Positions 34,401 to 42,145 of a DNA stretch of 64,000 nucleotides are shown here, piece by piece. How positions within the stretch are numbered: the stretch's first letter is position 1; each line of letters opens with the position of its first letter. The notes under the pieces are model-generated. The model saw only the letters and a program-made list of their open reading frames with translations. It had not been told where the DNA came from and searched no databases. Source of the stretch: Myroides albus (GTDB taxonomy: Bacteria > Bacteroidota > Bacteroidia > Flavobacteriales > Flavobacteriaceae); assembly GCF_009711045.1 (NCBI RefSeq), contig NZ_WMJX01000013.1, forward strand, positions 256 to 64,255, in the 5' to 3' direction. Both the position numbers and the translations under genes were made by a program.

Positions 34401-34581
34401 GCCACAAGAATGGCTGAAGAAAGTAAGATTGTCTTCTGCAAGTGTATACTTCCAAGCTGAGAATCTTTTTACTTGGACGAAAGAACAAGGTCTAGACCCT
34501 GAGCAAACTTTTGATGGTAGTACGTATTTCCGTTACCCTGCCATGAAAACGATTTCTCTTGGGATTAATGTTAAATTATAA
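31483..34581 (+). CDS. SusC/RagA-family TonB-linked outer membrane protein
   Basis: A 1032-residue TonB-dependent transporter. The signal peptide covers about residues 1-19 (MQKIYVILFVFVGILTSQAQ). A carboxypeptidase-like N-terminal domain (VSGTVSDSSGTLPGVSVLIENSSQGTMTD) follows. The plug domain has TIAGVQSFSSSGQPGSEATIRIRGIGSINANSKPLYVVDGVPY split by the family motifs 'IRIRG..S' and 'PLYVVDGVP', and VLKDATAATLYGSRAANGVI is the SusC signature. The 22-strand barrel ends in a typical aromatic-rich C-terminus (FRYPAMKTISLGINVKL). It should import a large nutrient with the SusD partner 11 nt downstream. The substrate is unknown; no glycoside hydrolase or sulfatase lies nearby. A cysteine-rich leader peptide precedes it. 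Confidence 0.95.
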   Translation: MQKIYVILFVFVGILTSQAQDTLVSGTVSDSSGTLPGVSVLIENSSQGTMTDLDGNYSINIKDGQVLVFSFVGYQTQKIAYKGQANVNILLSEESANLDEVIITVPYGTANKKTYTGSVGLVQAKNIEKAQVSNVSKVLEGTIAGVQSFSSSGQPGSEATIRIRGIGSINANSKPLYVVDGVPYEGELNAIAATDIESMTVLKDATAATLYGSRAANGVIMITTKQGTRETAPQIEISAKHGISSRARNDYRVLGTNDYMELQWEAIRNGQMDAGGKSPEAAAEYASQNLISQIGINPYGTNNPMPVGTDGKLLPGLKPLWSDNWDDALQQNARFTDVNVRVSGGGKNTRYFVSGGFLNDQGYVIESGFKRYNLRSNIVVDAKDWLEVGLNVAASSSIQNFPKQDDSEQSNVILFARVMPSFYPIYQRDLATGAYLVDPNTGGRMFDYGNYRASSYAKYNLIASMPHDLSEIKKDIASVRTYGQIKFLDNLKFKSSLSVDYNSTNNHNVTNPLYGPSVEYGGSVDRKNTRTVSMTFNNVLNYNLDIDDKNAISAMVGQEFYSYDSNYFGGQREQLIMNGYFEPDAASKVIDFFGKADEYKMLSFFGNAQYSYDKKYYLSASFRRDGSSRFSPDSRWGNFWSFGASWRIIDEEFMNQYRDTWLSNLLFRASYGAQGNDNVGYYAYQALYAIQNNLGDPGLVTSRLGTEDLSWETNLNMNIGLDFGFFNERLSGTIEYFERRSKDLLFDRDLASSTGFTSIQENIGAMKNYGWEFTLNGTPIMTEDWRWSVGLNLTTYKNKITSLPSEAIWSGNKKWVKGGSLYDFYLPEWAGVNPTNGNAQWYLQNGDGSKTITDDYSQVDKVEHKVKQGNSLPDVSGGFSTELTYQNWSLSANFAYNIGGKIYNGDKMSLYRSSGGGTNWSTDMLNRWTPDNPNTDVAKVSTHPKSAWNQSSDRFLVDRSYLKLKNLTVSYNVPQEWLKKVRLSSASVYFQAENLFTWTKEQGLDPEQTFDGSTYFRYPAMKTISLGINVKL

Positions 34582-34592
34582 AAAATCGAATT

Positions 34593-36131
34593 ATGAAAAA
34601 TAGCGTAATTAAATATATAATAGGAGCTTTTATACTTTCAACAAGTTTGATTTCTTGTTCTTTGGATACTGATCCAACAGATGCTATTGAAAGTGAGAAA
34701 GTGTTTAGTACTGTAGAGGGGAATGAAAAGGTATTGAATGGTGCATGGAGTTATTTAATGGAAAGTTTTTCTACTTATGCTAATCCTGGTTTTGGATCAT
34801 TTTTGCGTACAAATGATGCTATGGGTAGTGATGTAGTATTGAATGGAAGGTATGGTTTTCGCGCGCACTACTTATTTAATGCATTGTATTCAAAGGCGAG
34901 AACGAATACGCACAGTTGGAATTTAGCCTATAAAACTATTGACAATGCTAATAATGTGATTGCAAAAGTTTTTGAATCGGAAGGTTCAGTTGTTGACAAA
35001 CAACGAGTTCGCGGTCAAGCTTTAGCATTGAGAGGTTTTATGTATCTACATTTAGCATCGAGTTATGCTTATGCAATTGATTTAGATCCGAATGCTATTA
35101 CAGCTCCGATTTACTTGGAGCCAACGAGCAGTGCAACTAAACCAAGACCTGCTGCTACAGTTACAGAGGTTTATTTGCAATCTATTAAAGATTTAGAAGA
35201 AGCACTTACATTGATTCCTGAGACATATAAGAGAGGAAACACAATGAAGCATAAATTTGATCGTGAAGTAGTTTTGGGACTGCTTTCTCGTGCACATTTA
35301 TACGCAAGAAACTGGAAAGAAGCTAAAGAGTACTCTGATCAATTATTGGCTTTGAATAGTTACTTAATGAATGAAAGTGAATACAAAAGTGGATTCAGTG
35401 ATTCGAGTAATGGAGAGTGGATTTGGGGACATGCTCAAAATGAATCTCAAAAGAATGCATCTTATCAATTTAATTATTTAGATGTTACTTCAAGTCAGAG
35501 TTACTACTATAGCTTTAATGCGGATCCTTATTTTAGAGATTTGTTTGACGAAAGTGATTATAGAAAGAGCATGATTTATTGGGCACCAGACCCTTCTAAT
35601 ACAGAGCCAAAAGATGGTAATACTGCTTATATGCGCTATGCTAAATTTAAGTTTAGAGGTTCTCAGATAGCAGATATTGTATTGATGCGTACTTCAGAGA
35701 TTTACTTGATTAATGCAGAAGCAAAAGCGCGATTAGGAGAGGCAGATGCAATTGATGTTCTGAATACTTTAAAGACAGCAAGAGGAGCTAAAGAAGTGAG
35801 CGGTCTAATGGGACAAGATTTGTTAGACGAAATCTGGATTGAGAGAAGAAAAGAACTTTTTGGCGAAGGGTTTGCTTTAATCGATATTATTCGCAATCAA
35901 CAAAAAGTGGTTCGAAAAGCGTATCCTCAAGATAAGTTAGTTGATTTTACATACGAAGAAATGGATAGTACTGGAAAAATCTCTCAAGTAGTTGTAAAAC
36001 TTTTACCAATGGGGCATGATGCTGTTAAGTTCCCTGACGGTTCAGATTTTATAGAAAATAGCAAGTATTATCTCTACCGAATACCAGAAGTAGAAGAAAG
36101 AGAGAATCCAAATCTATATTTGAATCGATAA
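34593..36131 (+). CDS. SusD/RagB-family nutrient-binding outer membrane lipoprotein
   Basis: A 512-residue SusD-like protein. Lipoprotein signal with lipobox LISC (C22). The N-terminal region TDPTDAIESEKVFSTVEGNEKVLNGAWSYL and the TPR-like helices (VRGQALALRGFMYLHLASSYA, LLSRAHLYARNWKEAKEYSD) are standard. LMRTSEIYLINAEAKARLG, then WIERRKELFGEGFALIDIIR, form the C-terminal RagB/SusD domain. It caps the SusC barrel and binds substrate. It sits 11 nt after susC, is co-transcribed, and ends at a terminator at 36176. Confidence 0.95.
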   Translation: MKNSVIKYIIGAFILSTSLISCSLDTDPTDAIESEKVFSTVEGNEKVLNGAWSYLMESFSTYANPGFGSFLRTNDAMGSDVVLNGRYGFRAHYLFNALYSKARTNTHSWNLAYKTIDNANNVIAKVFESEGSVVDKQRVRGQALALRGFMYLHLASSYAYAIDLDPNAITAPIYLEPTSSATKPRPAATVTEVYLQSIKDLEEALTLIPETYKRGNTMKHKFDREVVLGLLSRAHLYARNWKEAKEYSDQLLALNSYLMNESEYKSGFSDSSNGEWIWGHAQNESQKNASYQFNYLDVTSSQSYYYSFNADPYFRDLFDESDYRKSMIYWAPDPSNTEPKDGNTAYMRYAKFKFRGSQIADIVLMRTSEIYLINAEAKARLGEADAIDVLNTLKTARGAKEVSGLMGQDLLDEIWIERRKELFGEGFALIDIIRNQQKVVRKAYPQDKLVDFTYEEMDSTGKISQVVVKLLPMGHDAVKFPDGSDFIENSKYYLYRIPEVEERENPNLYLNR

Positions 36132-36175
36132 AATTATAGTACGGATTATCATTTATAGTTGATTAGTTAGTGAGA

Positions 36176-36212
36176 AGTGAGATAACTTGAAAGATAGTTA
36201 TCTCACTTTTTA
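36176..36212 (+). terminator. Terminator of susCD
   Basis: AGTGAGATAACT / AGTTATCTCACT perfect 12-bp stem with an 8-nt loop and T-rich tail. Confidence 0.88.
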
Positions 36213-36411
36213 TTTTGTGGTTTTATGTGCCTGTTGAATCTGTTGTTCTTTCTGAGCAAAATTTCCATTGAATGAAGTTGTATATATCGTTGTATTGAAT
36301 ATTGTAAAGTTCGGCTTCAATACGGTCTACCGAGTTAAAGTGTAGAGTAGTTTTCCTCAATTTCGATTTAGAAGTTTGTATGGCACTAGAGGGTGAAGTG
36401 CCTTTTTGTTT

Positions 36412-36419
36412 TATCTTTG
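36412..36419 (+). promoter_or_regulatory. -7 box of the LuxR-type regulator
   Basis: TATCTTTG, 16 nt before the ATG at 36436. Confidence 0.5.
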
Positions 36420-36435
36420 TTATTAATTAAAAGAA

Positions 36436-37098
36436 ATGATTATGTTGTGCGTTGCTATTATAGATCAACAAGAGTTAACCAAATTTGCCATCAAGACTAT
36501 TTTAGAGGAAAGGAGTAAGGATACTCTTTGTTATCAAGAGGTTGTTAATGCACATGATTTGAGAGAGTTTCTGAATAAGTGTGGCAAAACATATGTTTTT
36601 TTTAACCCACAGTCTTACAATTTTGAGCAACAGATCAATCAAATTTTTATGTTTCAAGAGCAGTATGTCAATTGTCATTGGGTCATGCTTTTTGATGAGT
36701 TAAATGAATCTTGGTTGAAGCGTATGTTGCAAATCAAGAAGGTCGATTTTAGTGTTATTTTTAAGACAGACACACTTGATAGCATAACCAAAGGTATAGA
36801 TGAAGTACTATCTGGAAAAGTGTATTTGAATGATGCTGTTCAAAAGATTTTGGAGGAACACCAAAAGTCTATTCACAAGGTAGAACAGGTACTGACAGTT
36901 GTAGAACGCGAAATTCTAAAAGAGATAGCCTTTGGCAAAATGACAAAGGAAATTGCTGCTGAGCGAAATATTAGTGTGCACACCGTGATTACACATCGCA
37001 AGAATATCTTTAAAAAATTGGAGGTGAATAATGTTCACGATGCTACGCGTTATGCTATTCGCGCTGGTATCATAAAAGTCAATGACTATTATATATAG
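36436..37098 (+). CDS. LuxR-type transcriptional regulator with atypical receiver
   Basis: A 220-residue protein. The C-terminal helix-turn-helix (about 152-215) is a clear GerE/LuxR domain: LTVVEREILKEIAFGKMTKEIA, ISVHTVITHRKNIFKKLEV and a final AIRAGII. The N-terminal 130 residues have receiver-like spacing (VAIIDQQELTKFAIKTIL, later VIFKTD), but the usual phospho-acceptor aspartate at the end of strand 3 is replaced in YVFFNPQSYN. It is probably a pseudo-receiver regulated without phosphorylation. No histidine kinase is adjacent. It follows susCD but has its own promoter; control of that locus is only a possibility. Confidence 0.8.
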   Translation: MIMLCVAIIDQQELTKFAIKTILEERSKDTLCYQEVVNAHDLREFLNKCGKTYVFFNPQSYNFEQQINQIFMFQEQYVNCHWVMLFDELNESWLKRMLQIKKVDFSVIFKTDTLDSITKGIDEVLSGKVYLNDAVQKILEEHQKSIHKVEQVLTVVEREILKEIAFGKMTKEIAAERNISVHTVITHRKNIFKKLEVNNVHDATRYAIRAGIIKVNDYYI

Positions 37099-37158
37099 TC
37101 TGGATTGATTACTGGATAGTATTTTACGTTAGTTTCTTATTATAAGCAATTTTTTTTT

Positions 37159-37674
37159 ATGGGTAGAGCTAAGGATAAGGTTAGTTTATTAGAGCAGAGT
37201 GAAAGTAGTTTCAACACTTTATTTGTACTTGTAGAACAGTTATCTACAGAACTGCAGCAAAAGACTTTTAATTTTGAAGGTAGAGATAGAAACATCAGAG
37301 ATGTATTTGTCCACCTTTATGAATGGCATCAGCTATTGTTAACTTGGATTTCAAATAATCAACAAGGGAATCAGACGTCTTTTTTACCTAAGCCTTATAA
37401 TTGGAAAACGTATACGGCTATGAATGTAGAGTTTTGGAAAAAGCACCAAGCTACGTCTTTGGACGATGCTAAGATATTACTACAACAGAGTCATCGAGAT
37501 ACAATTCAAATAGTGAAAGCTTTTACAGAAGATGAATTATTCGTTAAAAAGTATTTCAATTGGACAGGTTCTACAAGTCTTGGGAGCTACTGTGTATCGT
37601 CTATGTCAAGTCATTATGAATGGGCTATTAAAATAGTAAAGTCACACGTGAAATCAGGTAGTGAAAGCGAATGA
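37159..37674 (+). CDS. ClbS/DfsB family four-helix bundle protein
   Basis: A 171-residue protein matching the DUF1706/ClbS/DfsB family. It opens with GRAKDKVSLLEQSESSFNTL, followed by RDRNIRDVFVHLYEWHQLLLTWI (the HxxEWH motif typical of DinB-like folds), KPYNWKTYTAMN and FNWTGSTSLGSYCVSSMSSHYEWA. ClbS protects E. coli from its own colibactin; most homologues have no proven role. It follows the regulator gene by 60 nt and may be co-transcribed. No toxin biosynthesis genes are seen nearby. Confidence 0.85.
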   Translation: MGRAKDKVSLLEQSESSFNTLFVLVEQLSTELQQKTFNFEGRDRNIRDVFVHLYEWHQLLLTWISNNQQGNQTSFLPKPYNWKTYTAMNVEFWKKHQATSLDDAKILLQQSHRDTIQIVKAFTEDELFVKKYFNWTGSTSLGSYCVSSMSSHYEWAIKIVKSHVKSGSESE

Positions 37675-37854
37675 TTGATGGCTCTAACCTCATTATAGGA
37701 TAAGGCGTGATTTAGAGTGTTTTCTGAAAAGGTAAATAGGTGAAAATCAGCCCTATATTTCTACATTGATTTAATTAAGTTAATTGATATTTGGCTACCA
37801 GTAGCTTTATGTCAATATTTTTTTTTAGTAGTATCACATTTTTATTGTTGAGAG

Positions 37855-37978
37855 ATTGCTTGCACTTTCTTCGGGTTTTCTAGGGGGATGCTTCGGGTTT
37901 TATTGGGAAAAGGCGTCTTTTTGCGAAGAAAACCCGAAGGATACTCGAAGAATGCTCCAAGAAAGTCGCATGAAAGTG
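37855..37978. repeat. Intergenic palindromic repeat, copy 2
   Basis: Starts TTGCACTTTCTTCGGG and aligns without gaps with copies 1 and 3. CTTCGGGTTTTCT near the left end is a perfect complement of AGAAAACCCGAAG near the middle, and a second CTTCGGGTTTT lies between them, so alternative hairpins can form. It sits in a 448-bp gene-free interval. A 61-codon ORF over it has no family resemblance. Confidence 0.65.
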
Positions 37979-38088
37979 TGGTTATTCTTCGCGCTGATCT
38001 ATTATTATATTTACTTTAAATTATGTAAATATTTATTTTAATTGAGACAAATATTTGATTTTTAATATGTTAGTTTGTCTGTTTTTCA

Positions 38089-38096
38089 TAATTTTG
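38089..38096 (+). promoter_or_regulatory. -7 box of lipoprotein gene
   Basis: TAATTTTG, 26 nt before the chosen ATG at 38123. It supports the shorter start. Confidence 0.5.
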
Positions 38097-38122
38097 TTGT
38101 GGTAATCTTAACGGAATATATT

Positions 38123-38650
38123 ATGAAAAAGTATTTGTTGTTTTTCGCTACTATTTTATGTTGTGTTTTTTTAGGGGGGTGTAGTTCGGATGAAAATTCG
38201 AAGAAGAAGGATGATGGTAATGAATCGAATAACTCAGGTACCGAGATTTCGGTTGCTCATTATTCGAAAGCCATTAAAAAAGATTGGTTAGCTTCTAAGT
38301 TTGTGTACTTAGATAGAAATAATAAAGTGATTCTTGAAGAAGATTTAAGCTTTTATAGAGTTTGTGATTTGGATTTATATAGCTTCAAAGAGGATAAAGT
38401 TTTTATGGAAAATCACAGTTTTGATTGTAGTGAACTTTACAAAAGCGTTGCAGATTATAAAATCGAGGGAGAGAACTTGTTACTTTTTGCCAAGGAGATG
38501 AATGATAACTTAGAACCTTTAGAAATTATTTCTTTGACAACGAAACAATTAGTTTTGAAAGTTGATGATAAATATGATTTCTTTTATGGTAAGCAAATTA
38601 ATCTGCCTGAAGGTGCTACAGCGAAACAGGTCATTTTGGTTGCTAAATAG
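38123..38650 (+). CDS. Hypothetical lipoprotein
   Basis: A 175-residue protein. The start at 38123 gives MKKYLLFFATILCCVFLGGCSSDENSKK, a signal peptide with lipobox LGGC followed by an acidic Bacteroidota surface-export-like signal. An upstream in-frame TTG at 38075 would put the signal 16 residues inside and is rejected. The mature protein starts with a Ser/Asn/Asp/Lys-rich linker, then a beta-rich domain (LASKFVYLDRNNKVILEED, LVLKVDDKYDFFYG) similar in outline to lipocalin-like small lipoproteins. No named family. It is convergent with engB and ends in a shared palindrome. Confidence 0.75.
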   Translation: MKKYLLFFATILCCVFLGGCSSDENSKKKDDGNESNNSGTEISVAHYSKAIKKDWLASKFVYLDRNNKVILEEDLSFYRVCDLDLYSFKEDKVFMENHSFDCSELYKSVADYKIEGENLLLFAKEMNDNLEPLEIISLTTKQLVLKVDDKYDFFYGKQINLPEGATAKQVILVAK

Positions 38651-38656
38651 TAAATG

Positions 38657-38702
38657 TATATAAAAGAAAAAACTGCTGTACAGCAGTTTTTTCTTTTATA
38701 TA
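38657..38702. terminator. 46-bp perfect palindrome, bidirectional terminator
   Basis: Two 23-base arms with no mismatch, centred on ACTGCTGTACAGCAGT with A-run and T-run flanks. It lies between the convergent lipoprotein and engB genes and includes the engB stop codon region, so it terminates both. Confidence 0.9.
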
Positions 38703-39316
38703 GGACTTTGGTTTTTAAACATTTCTTTATTGATTTCGTCAATGTACTCAAGAACTTCATCTCTACCTATTTTGTCTTCAGAGGAAGTTACAAAATAAGG
38801 AGGCATTTCTTCCCAATTGTCTGCTAACATTTTCTTTCTATAATCAGCGACTAAACTATTTACCTTTTGTTTTCCTACTTTATCTGCTTTAGTAAATATA
38901 ATAGAAAAAGGTACTTCAGATTGCCCCAAGTATTGCATGAACTCTAAGTCAATTTTTTGAGCTTCGTGTCTGATGTCTACTAAAACAAATGCGCTAACAA
39001 GCTGTTGTCTTTTTTCGAAATAATCTGTAATGAATTTTTGAAATGTAGATTTTGTCTTCTTACTTACTTTTGCATATCCATATCCAGGTAAATCAACTAA
39101 ATACCAATTTGAGTTAATCTTAAAGTGATTTATTAATTGTGTCTTTCCCGGTCTTGAAGATGTTTTTGCAAGATTCTTTTGGTTTGTAAGCATATTAATC
39201 AAAGAAGATTTGCCGACATTAGACCTTCCGATGAAAGCGTATTCAGGGATAGGTTCATTAGGGCACTTCTTCGCGTCAGAGTTACTTACGACAAATTCTG
39301 CAGTATTAATTTTCAT
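38696..39316 (-). CDS. engB: Ribosome biogenesis GTPase YsxC/EngB
   Basis: A 206-residue TRAFAC GTPase. G1 is GRSNVGKSS (30-38). The G2 region is [16 protein letters not shown]3 is [15 protein letters not shown]4 is [10 protein letters not shown] and G5 is in VTSSEDK. The length and the motif 'DLPGYGYA' are diagnostic for the YihA/YsxC/EngB family, which is needed for 50S assembly. It lies directly downstream (3 nt) of the alpha/beta hydrolase gene, a pairing common in Flavobacteriia. Confidence 0.96.
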   Translation of the reverse strand: MKINTAEFVVSNSDAKKCPNEPIPEYAFIGRSNVGKSSLINMLTNQKNLAKTSSRPGKTQLINHFKINSNWYLVDLPGYGYAKVSKKTKSTFQKFITDYFEKRQQLVSAFVLVDIRHEAQKIDLEFMQYLGQSEVPFSIIFTKADKVGKQKVNSLVADYRKKMLADNWEEMPPYFVTSSEDKIGRDEVLEYIDEINKEMFKNQSPI

Positions 39317-39319
39317 ATT

Positions 39320-40084
39320 TTAGTAATTGCGCTTTTTAAACCAAGCGTATAGTAATTTATTAAATTCGTCTGGATGTTCCATCATCGCTGCGTGTCCACA
39401 TTCATCAATCCAATATAGATCTGAATCAGGTAGTAGTTCGTTAAACTCTACTGCAACTTCGGGAGGAGTTACCTTGTCGTTTTTCCCCCAGATTAGACAG
39501 GTTGGTACATTTATTTTTGGTAAATCTTTAGACATATTGTGGCGTATTGCACTTTTGGCAATAGTAATAGTCTTGATAACCTTCATACGGTCATTTACAG
39601 TAGCAAAAACTTCATCTACTATTTCTTTCGTAGCTATTTCAGGATGATAAAACACGTCCTCTGCTTTTTTCTTGATATACTCATAGTCACCACGCTTTGG
39701 ATAACTATCTCCCATAGCACTTTCATATAAGCCAGAGCTACCTGTAAGTACCATAGCTTGTAAGTACTCAGGATACATCTTAGAAAAATACAAAGCAATA
39801 TGTCCTCCTAAGGAATTTCCTAATAGGATTACTTTTTTGTGTCCAAGGTGGTCGATAAAGTCTTTAACAAACTTAGCAAATGCCTTTACGTTTGTCTTTA
39901 AAATGCTATTTGTGTATAAAGGTAGTTCAGGGAGAACTACTTTGTAGCCTTCTTTCGGGAAGAATTCTGTAACACCATCAAAATTGCTCAGTCCGCCCAT
40001 TAAACCGTGTAAGATGATAATTGGAGTTCCATCACCAATCTCAACATAACGGAATTTACCATCTACTTTTAAAGTTCGCTCCAT
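39320..40084 (-). CDS. Alpha/beta hydrolase
   Basis: A 254-residue alpha/beta-fold hydrolase. The oxyanion-hole region is ILHGLMGGLSN, the nucleophile elbow is GNSLGG with S91, the acid is in WGKNDKVTPP, and the histidine is in DECGHAAMMEHP. Together these form a complete triad. The frame extends to 40141, but a TATATTTG promoter box at 40116-40123 implies transcription starts near 40109, so the ATG at 40084 is used. The family includes esterases and C-C hydrolases. The substrate is unknown. Co-transcribed with engB. Confidence 0.85.
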   Translation of the reverse strand: MERTLKVDGKFRYVEIGDGTPIIILHGLMGGLSNFDGVTEFFPKEGYKVVLPELPLYTNSILKTNVKAFAKFVKDFIDHLGHKKVILLGNSLGGHIALYFSKMYPEYLQAMVLTGSSGLYESAMGDSYPKRGDYEYIKKKAEDVFYHPEIATKEIVDEVFATVNDRMKVIKTITIAKSAIRHNMSKDLPKINVPTCLIWGKNDKVTPPEVAVEFNELLPDSDLYWIDECGHAAMMEHPDEFNKLLYAWFKKRNY

Positions 40085-40115
40085 GTAGTTTCTAAATGCG
40101 ATTTTTAAATTCCCA

Positions 40116-40123
40116 CAAATATA
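40116..40123 (-). promoter_or_regulatory. -7 box of the hydrolase-engB operon
   Basis: Minus-strand TATATTTG. Its position decides the hydrolase start at 40084. Confidence 0.6.
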
Positions 40124-40354
40124 AGGTTTTATTAGGGACAATGTTTCTAATAAAACTATAAAAAAACATTTAACTGCAAATTAGATGAAATATAGTGGCA
40201 GAAAACGATACTTTTTTAGGTCTGAAAAAAGCGCTTTTTTGTCGTTTTAGACTCATTCAAATTGTAGATTTTGCTAAAATATAAGTGTTTAAAATCAAGT
40301 GTTTAGTATGCTAAACCTTGAAATAGTGTAGTATTGCGAAAACTTATTAACAAA

Positions 40355-40379
40355 GTGGGAAAAAGTGGGAAAAAGTGGG
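40355..40379 (+). promoter_or_regulatory. MraZ operator: three GTGGG boxes
   Basis: GTGGG at 40355, 40365 and 40375, each separated by AAAAA, giving exact 10-bp helical phasing. In other bacteria MraZ binds direct repeats of TGGG-type boxes separated by 5 nt in its own promoter. Here they lie directly upstream of the -7 box TACATTTG (40391-40398) and cover the -33 region, so binding should block transcription. Confidence 0.85.
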
Positions 40380-40390
40380 AAAAAAAGTAG

Positions 40391-40398
40391 TACATTTG
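40391..40398 (+). promoter_or_regulatory. -7 box of the dcw cluster promoter
   Basis: TACATTTG, 25 nt before the TTG start of mraZ. The -33 element is poor, with the GTGGG boxes in its place. Confidence 0.6.
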
Positions 40399-40423
40399 CT
40401 AAAATAACATTAATAGGTGTGGT

Positions 40424-40885
40424 TTGTCTTTTATAGTCGGAACATATGAGTGTAAAATTGATGCCAAAGGTCGTGTGTCAGTACCTGCTTCTTTGAAGAA
40501 GCAGTTGCCTGCTATGGCTGAAGGTTTCGTGTTGAAACGCTCTGTGTTTGAACCATGTTTAGAGTTATGGCCTATGGCTGAATGGAACAAGATGATGGAG
40601 AAAATCAAAAAATTAAACCCTTTTGATAAGAAAAATGATATGTTCATTCGTCGCTTTATGGCTGGTGTTAAAGAAGTGAGTATTGACGATGCAGGTCGTT
40701 TGTTAGTGGCAAAAGACTTGATCGAGTATGCCAAAATCTCGAAGGAACTTGTGTTTACTTCTAAGGTGAATATAATTGAAATTTGGGATAAAGGATTGTA
40801 TGAGAATATTTTGAGTGAGGATGAAAATATTGATTTTGCAGACTTGGCTCAAGATGTAATGAGTAATATTAGTTTTGATGAATAA
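40424..40885 (+). CDS. mraZ: Transcriptional regulator MraZ
   Basis: A 153-residue MraZ with two AbrB-like half-domains: IVGTYECKIDAKGRVSVPASLKK and, in the second half, EVSIDDAGRLLVAKDLIEYA. Both contain the D-x-(K/A)-GR core that contacts DNA. The start codon is TTG at 40424; no in-frame ATG exists upstream, and the protein aligns from its first residue with the usual MraZ start. MraZ assembles into ring oligomers and represses the dcw operon, consistent with the operator just upstream. It overlaps rsmH by 8 nt. Confidence 0.95.
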   Translation: MSFIVGTYECKIDAKGRVSVPASLKKQLPAMAEGFVLKRSVFEPCLELWPMAEWNKMMEKIKKLNPFDKKNDMFIRRFMAGVKEVSIDDAGRLLVAKDLIEYAKISKELVFTSKVNIIEIWDKGLYENILSEDENIDFADLAQDVMSNISFDE

Positions 40886-41789
40886 AGAAGATTACGGTTA
40901 TCATAAGCCTGTTTTGTTACAGGAAAGTGTAGATGGATTAAATATTAAGCCTGATGGAGTGTATGTTGATGTTACGTTTGGAGGAGGAGGACACTCTCGT
41001 GAAATATTAAGTCGTTTAGGTGAGAATGGTAAACTGTATGGATTTGATCAAGATGCAGATGCCTTGGATAATGCTATTGACGATCCGAGATTTGTGTTGA
41101 TCAATCAAAATTTTAGATACTTAAAACGCTATTTGCGTTTTTATGGAGAAAAGGAAGTAGATGGGATTTTAGGTGATTTAGGAGTTTCTTCACATCAGTT
41201 CGATGTTGCTGAGCGCGGTTTTTCAACGCGTTTTGATGGAGAACTGGATATGAGAATGAACCAAAAGAGTGAAATATCAGCTTATCATGTGGTGAATGAT
41301 TATGAGGAGAAGGATTTGCGAAATATGTTCTATCTCTATGGAGAGTTAAAAAATGCTGGAGCGATTGCCAATACGATTGTCAAGAGTAGAGCAGAAGAGC
41401 CGATTAAGAATACTGATGATTTGAAGCGTGTGCTTGCGAGGTTTTTGCCTGCACATAAAAGCGCAAAGATTTTAGCTCAAATTTATCAAGCTATTCGAAT
41501 TGAAGTGAATCAAGAAATGGATGTTCTGAGAGAGATGCTTGAGCAAAGTGCAGAAGTTTTAAAACCTGGAGGTCGCTTGAGTGTTATTTCTTATCATTCT
41601 TTAGAAGATAGATTAGTAAAGCGCTTTATGAAAAATGGAATGTTTGAGGGTGAGCCAGAGCGCGATATGTTCGGAAGATTTGAAGTTCCTTTAAAACAAT
41701 TGGGGAAATTGATAATACCGACAGACGAGGAAATAAGTGTAAATAATAGAGCAAGATCAGCAAAACTAAGAGTAGCAGAAAAGAAATGA
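40878..41789 (+). CDS. rsmH: 16S rRNA m4C1402 methyltransferase RsmH (MraW)
   Basis: A 303-residue RsmH. KPVLLQESVDGL opens the protein. The SAM motif is VDVTFGGGGHS, followed by FDQDADAL, GILGDLGVSSHQFDVAERGFS and a C-terminal ISYHSLEDRLVKRFM, all diagnostic. It N4-methylates C1402 in the 16S P site. The ATG at 40878 overlaps the end of mraZ, so translation is coupled; a TTG one codon earlier is less likely. The 3' end overlaps ftsL (ATGA). Confidence 0.97.
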   Translation: MNKEDYGYHKPVLLQESVDGLNIKPDGVYVDVTFGGGGHSREILSRLGENGKLYGFDQDADALDNAIDDPRFVLINQNFRYLKRYLRFYGEKEVDGILGDLGVSSHQFDVAERGFSTRFDGELDMRMNQKSEISAYHVVNDYEEKDLRNMFYLYGELKNAGAIANTIVKSRAEEPIKNTDDLKRVLARFLPAHKSAKILAQIYQAIRIEVNQEMDVLREMLEQSAEVLKPGGRLSVISYHSLEDRLVKRFMKNGMFEGEPERDMFGRFEVPLKQLGKLIIPTDEEISVNNRARSAKLRVAEKK

Positions 41790-42145
41790 GAAAGAATCTC
41801 GTAAGTCCAATGGATGTCATCAAGGCGAAAATTCTCGTTCATGAGGATTCAGCCAAGAACTGGGCGATTATCATTTATGTGATTTGCCTTTGCTTGATAT
41901 TGATTTGGAATACACAAGCTTATGAGACTAAGGTTTTTAAGGTTACTGCTCTTACGCATGAAGTGAAAATGCTCAGAGCTGAGTTTGTTGACACGAGATC
42001 AGAATTGATGGAGTTGAAGATGGAGTCAACAATCACTAAAAAGTTGGAGGATGAGGGGATATACCCATCAGAAACTCCGCCAACTAAAATTAAAGTGAAT
42101 TTAGAAAGTAAGAAAGAAAGTTTTTGGAGTAGGTTATGGCATTAG
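41786..42145 (+). CDS. ftsL: FtsL-like cell division protein
   Basis: A 119-residue bitopic protein. A cytoplasmic N-terminus is followed by one membrane helix (WAIIIYVICLCLILIWNTQAY), then a coiled-coil-like periplasmic segment (LTHEVKMLRAEFVDTRSELMELKMES). The position between rsmH and the PBP gene, with ATGA overlap upstream and a 10-nt overlap downstream, identifies FtsL despite low sequence conservation. FtsL joins FtsB and FtsQ to activate FtsWI at the septum. Bacteroidota versions are often labelled FtsL-like or hypothetical. Confidence 0.85.
   Translation: MRKNLVSPMDVIKAKILVHEDSAKNWAIIIYVICLCLILIWNTQAYETKVFKVTALTHEVKMLRAEFVDTRSELMELKMESTITKKLEDEGIYPSETPPTKIKVNLESKKESFWSRLWH

Noticed and set aside
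37856..38041. 61-codon ORF
   Set aside because: It lies almost entirely on copy 2 of the palindromic repeat and reads through its arms; the composition reflects the repeat.
40181..40260. A/T-rich palindrome AAAAAAGCGCTTTTTT upstream of mraZ as a second dcw control site
   Set aside because: Short core in AT-rich DNA, no promoter element next to it; could be chance or a terminator relic.
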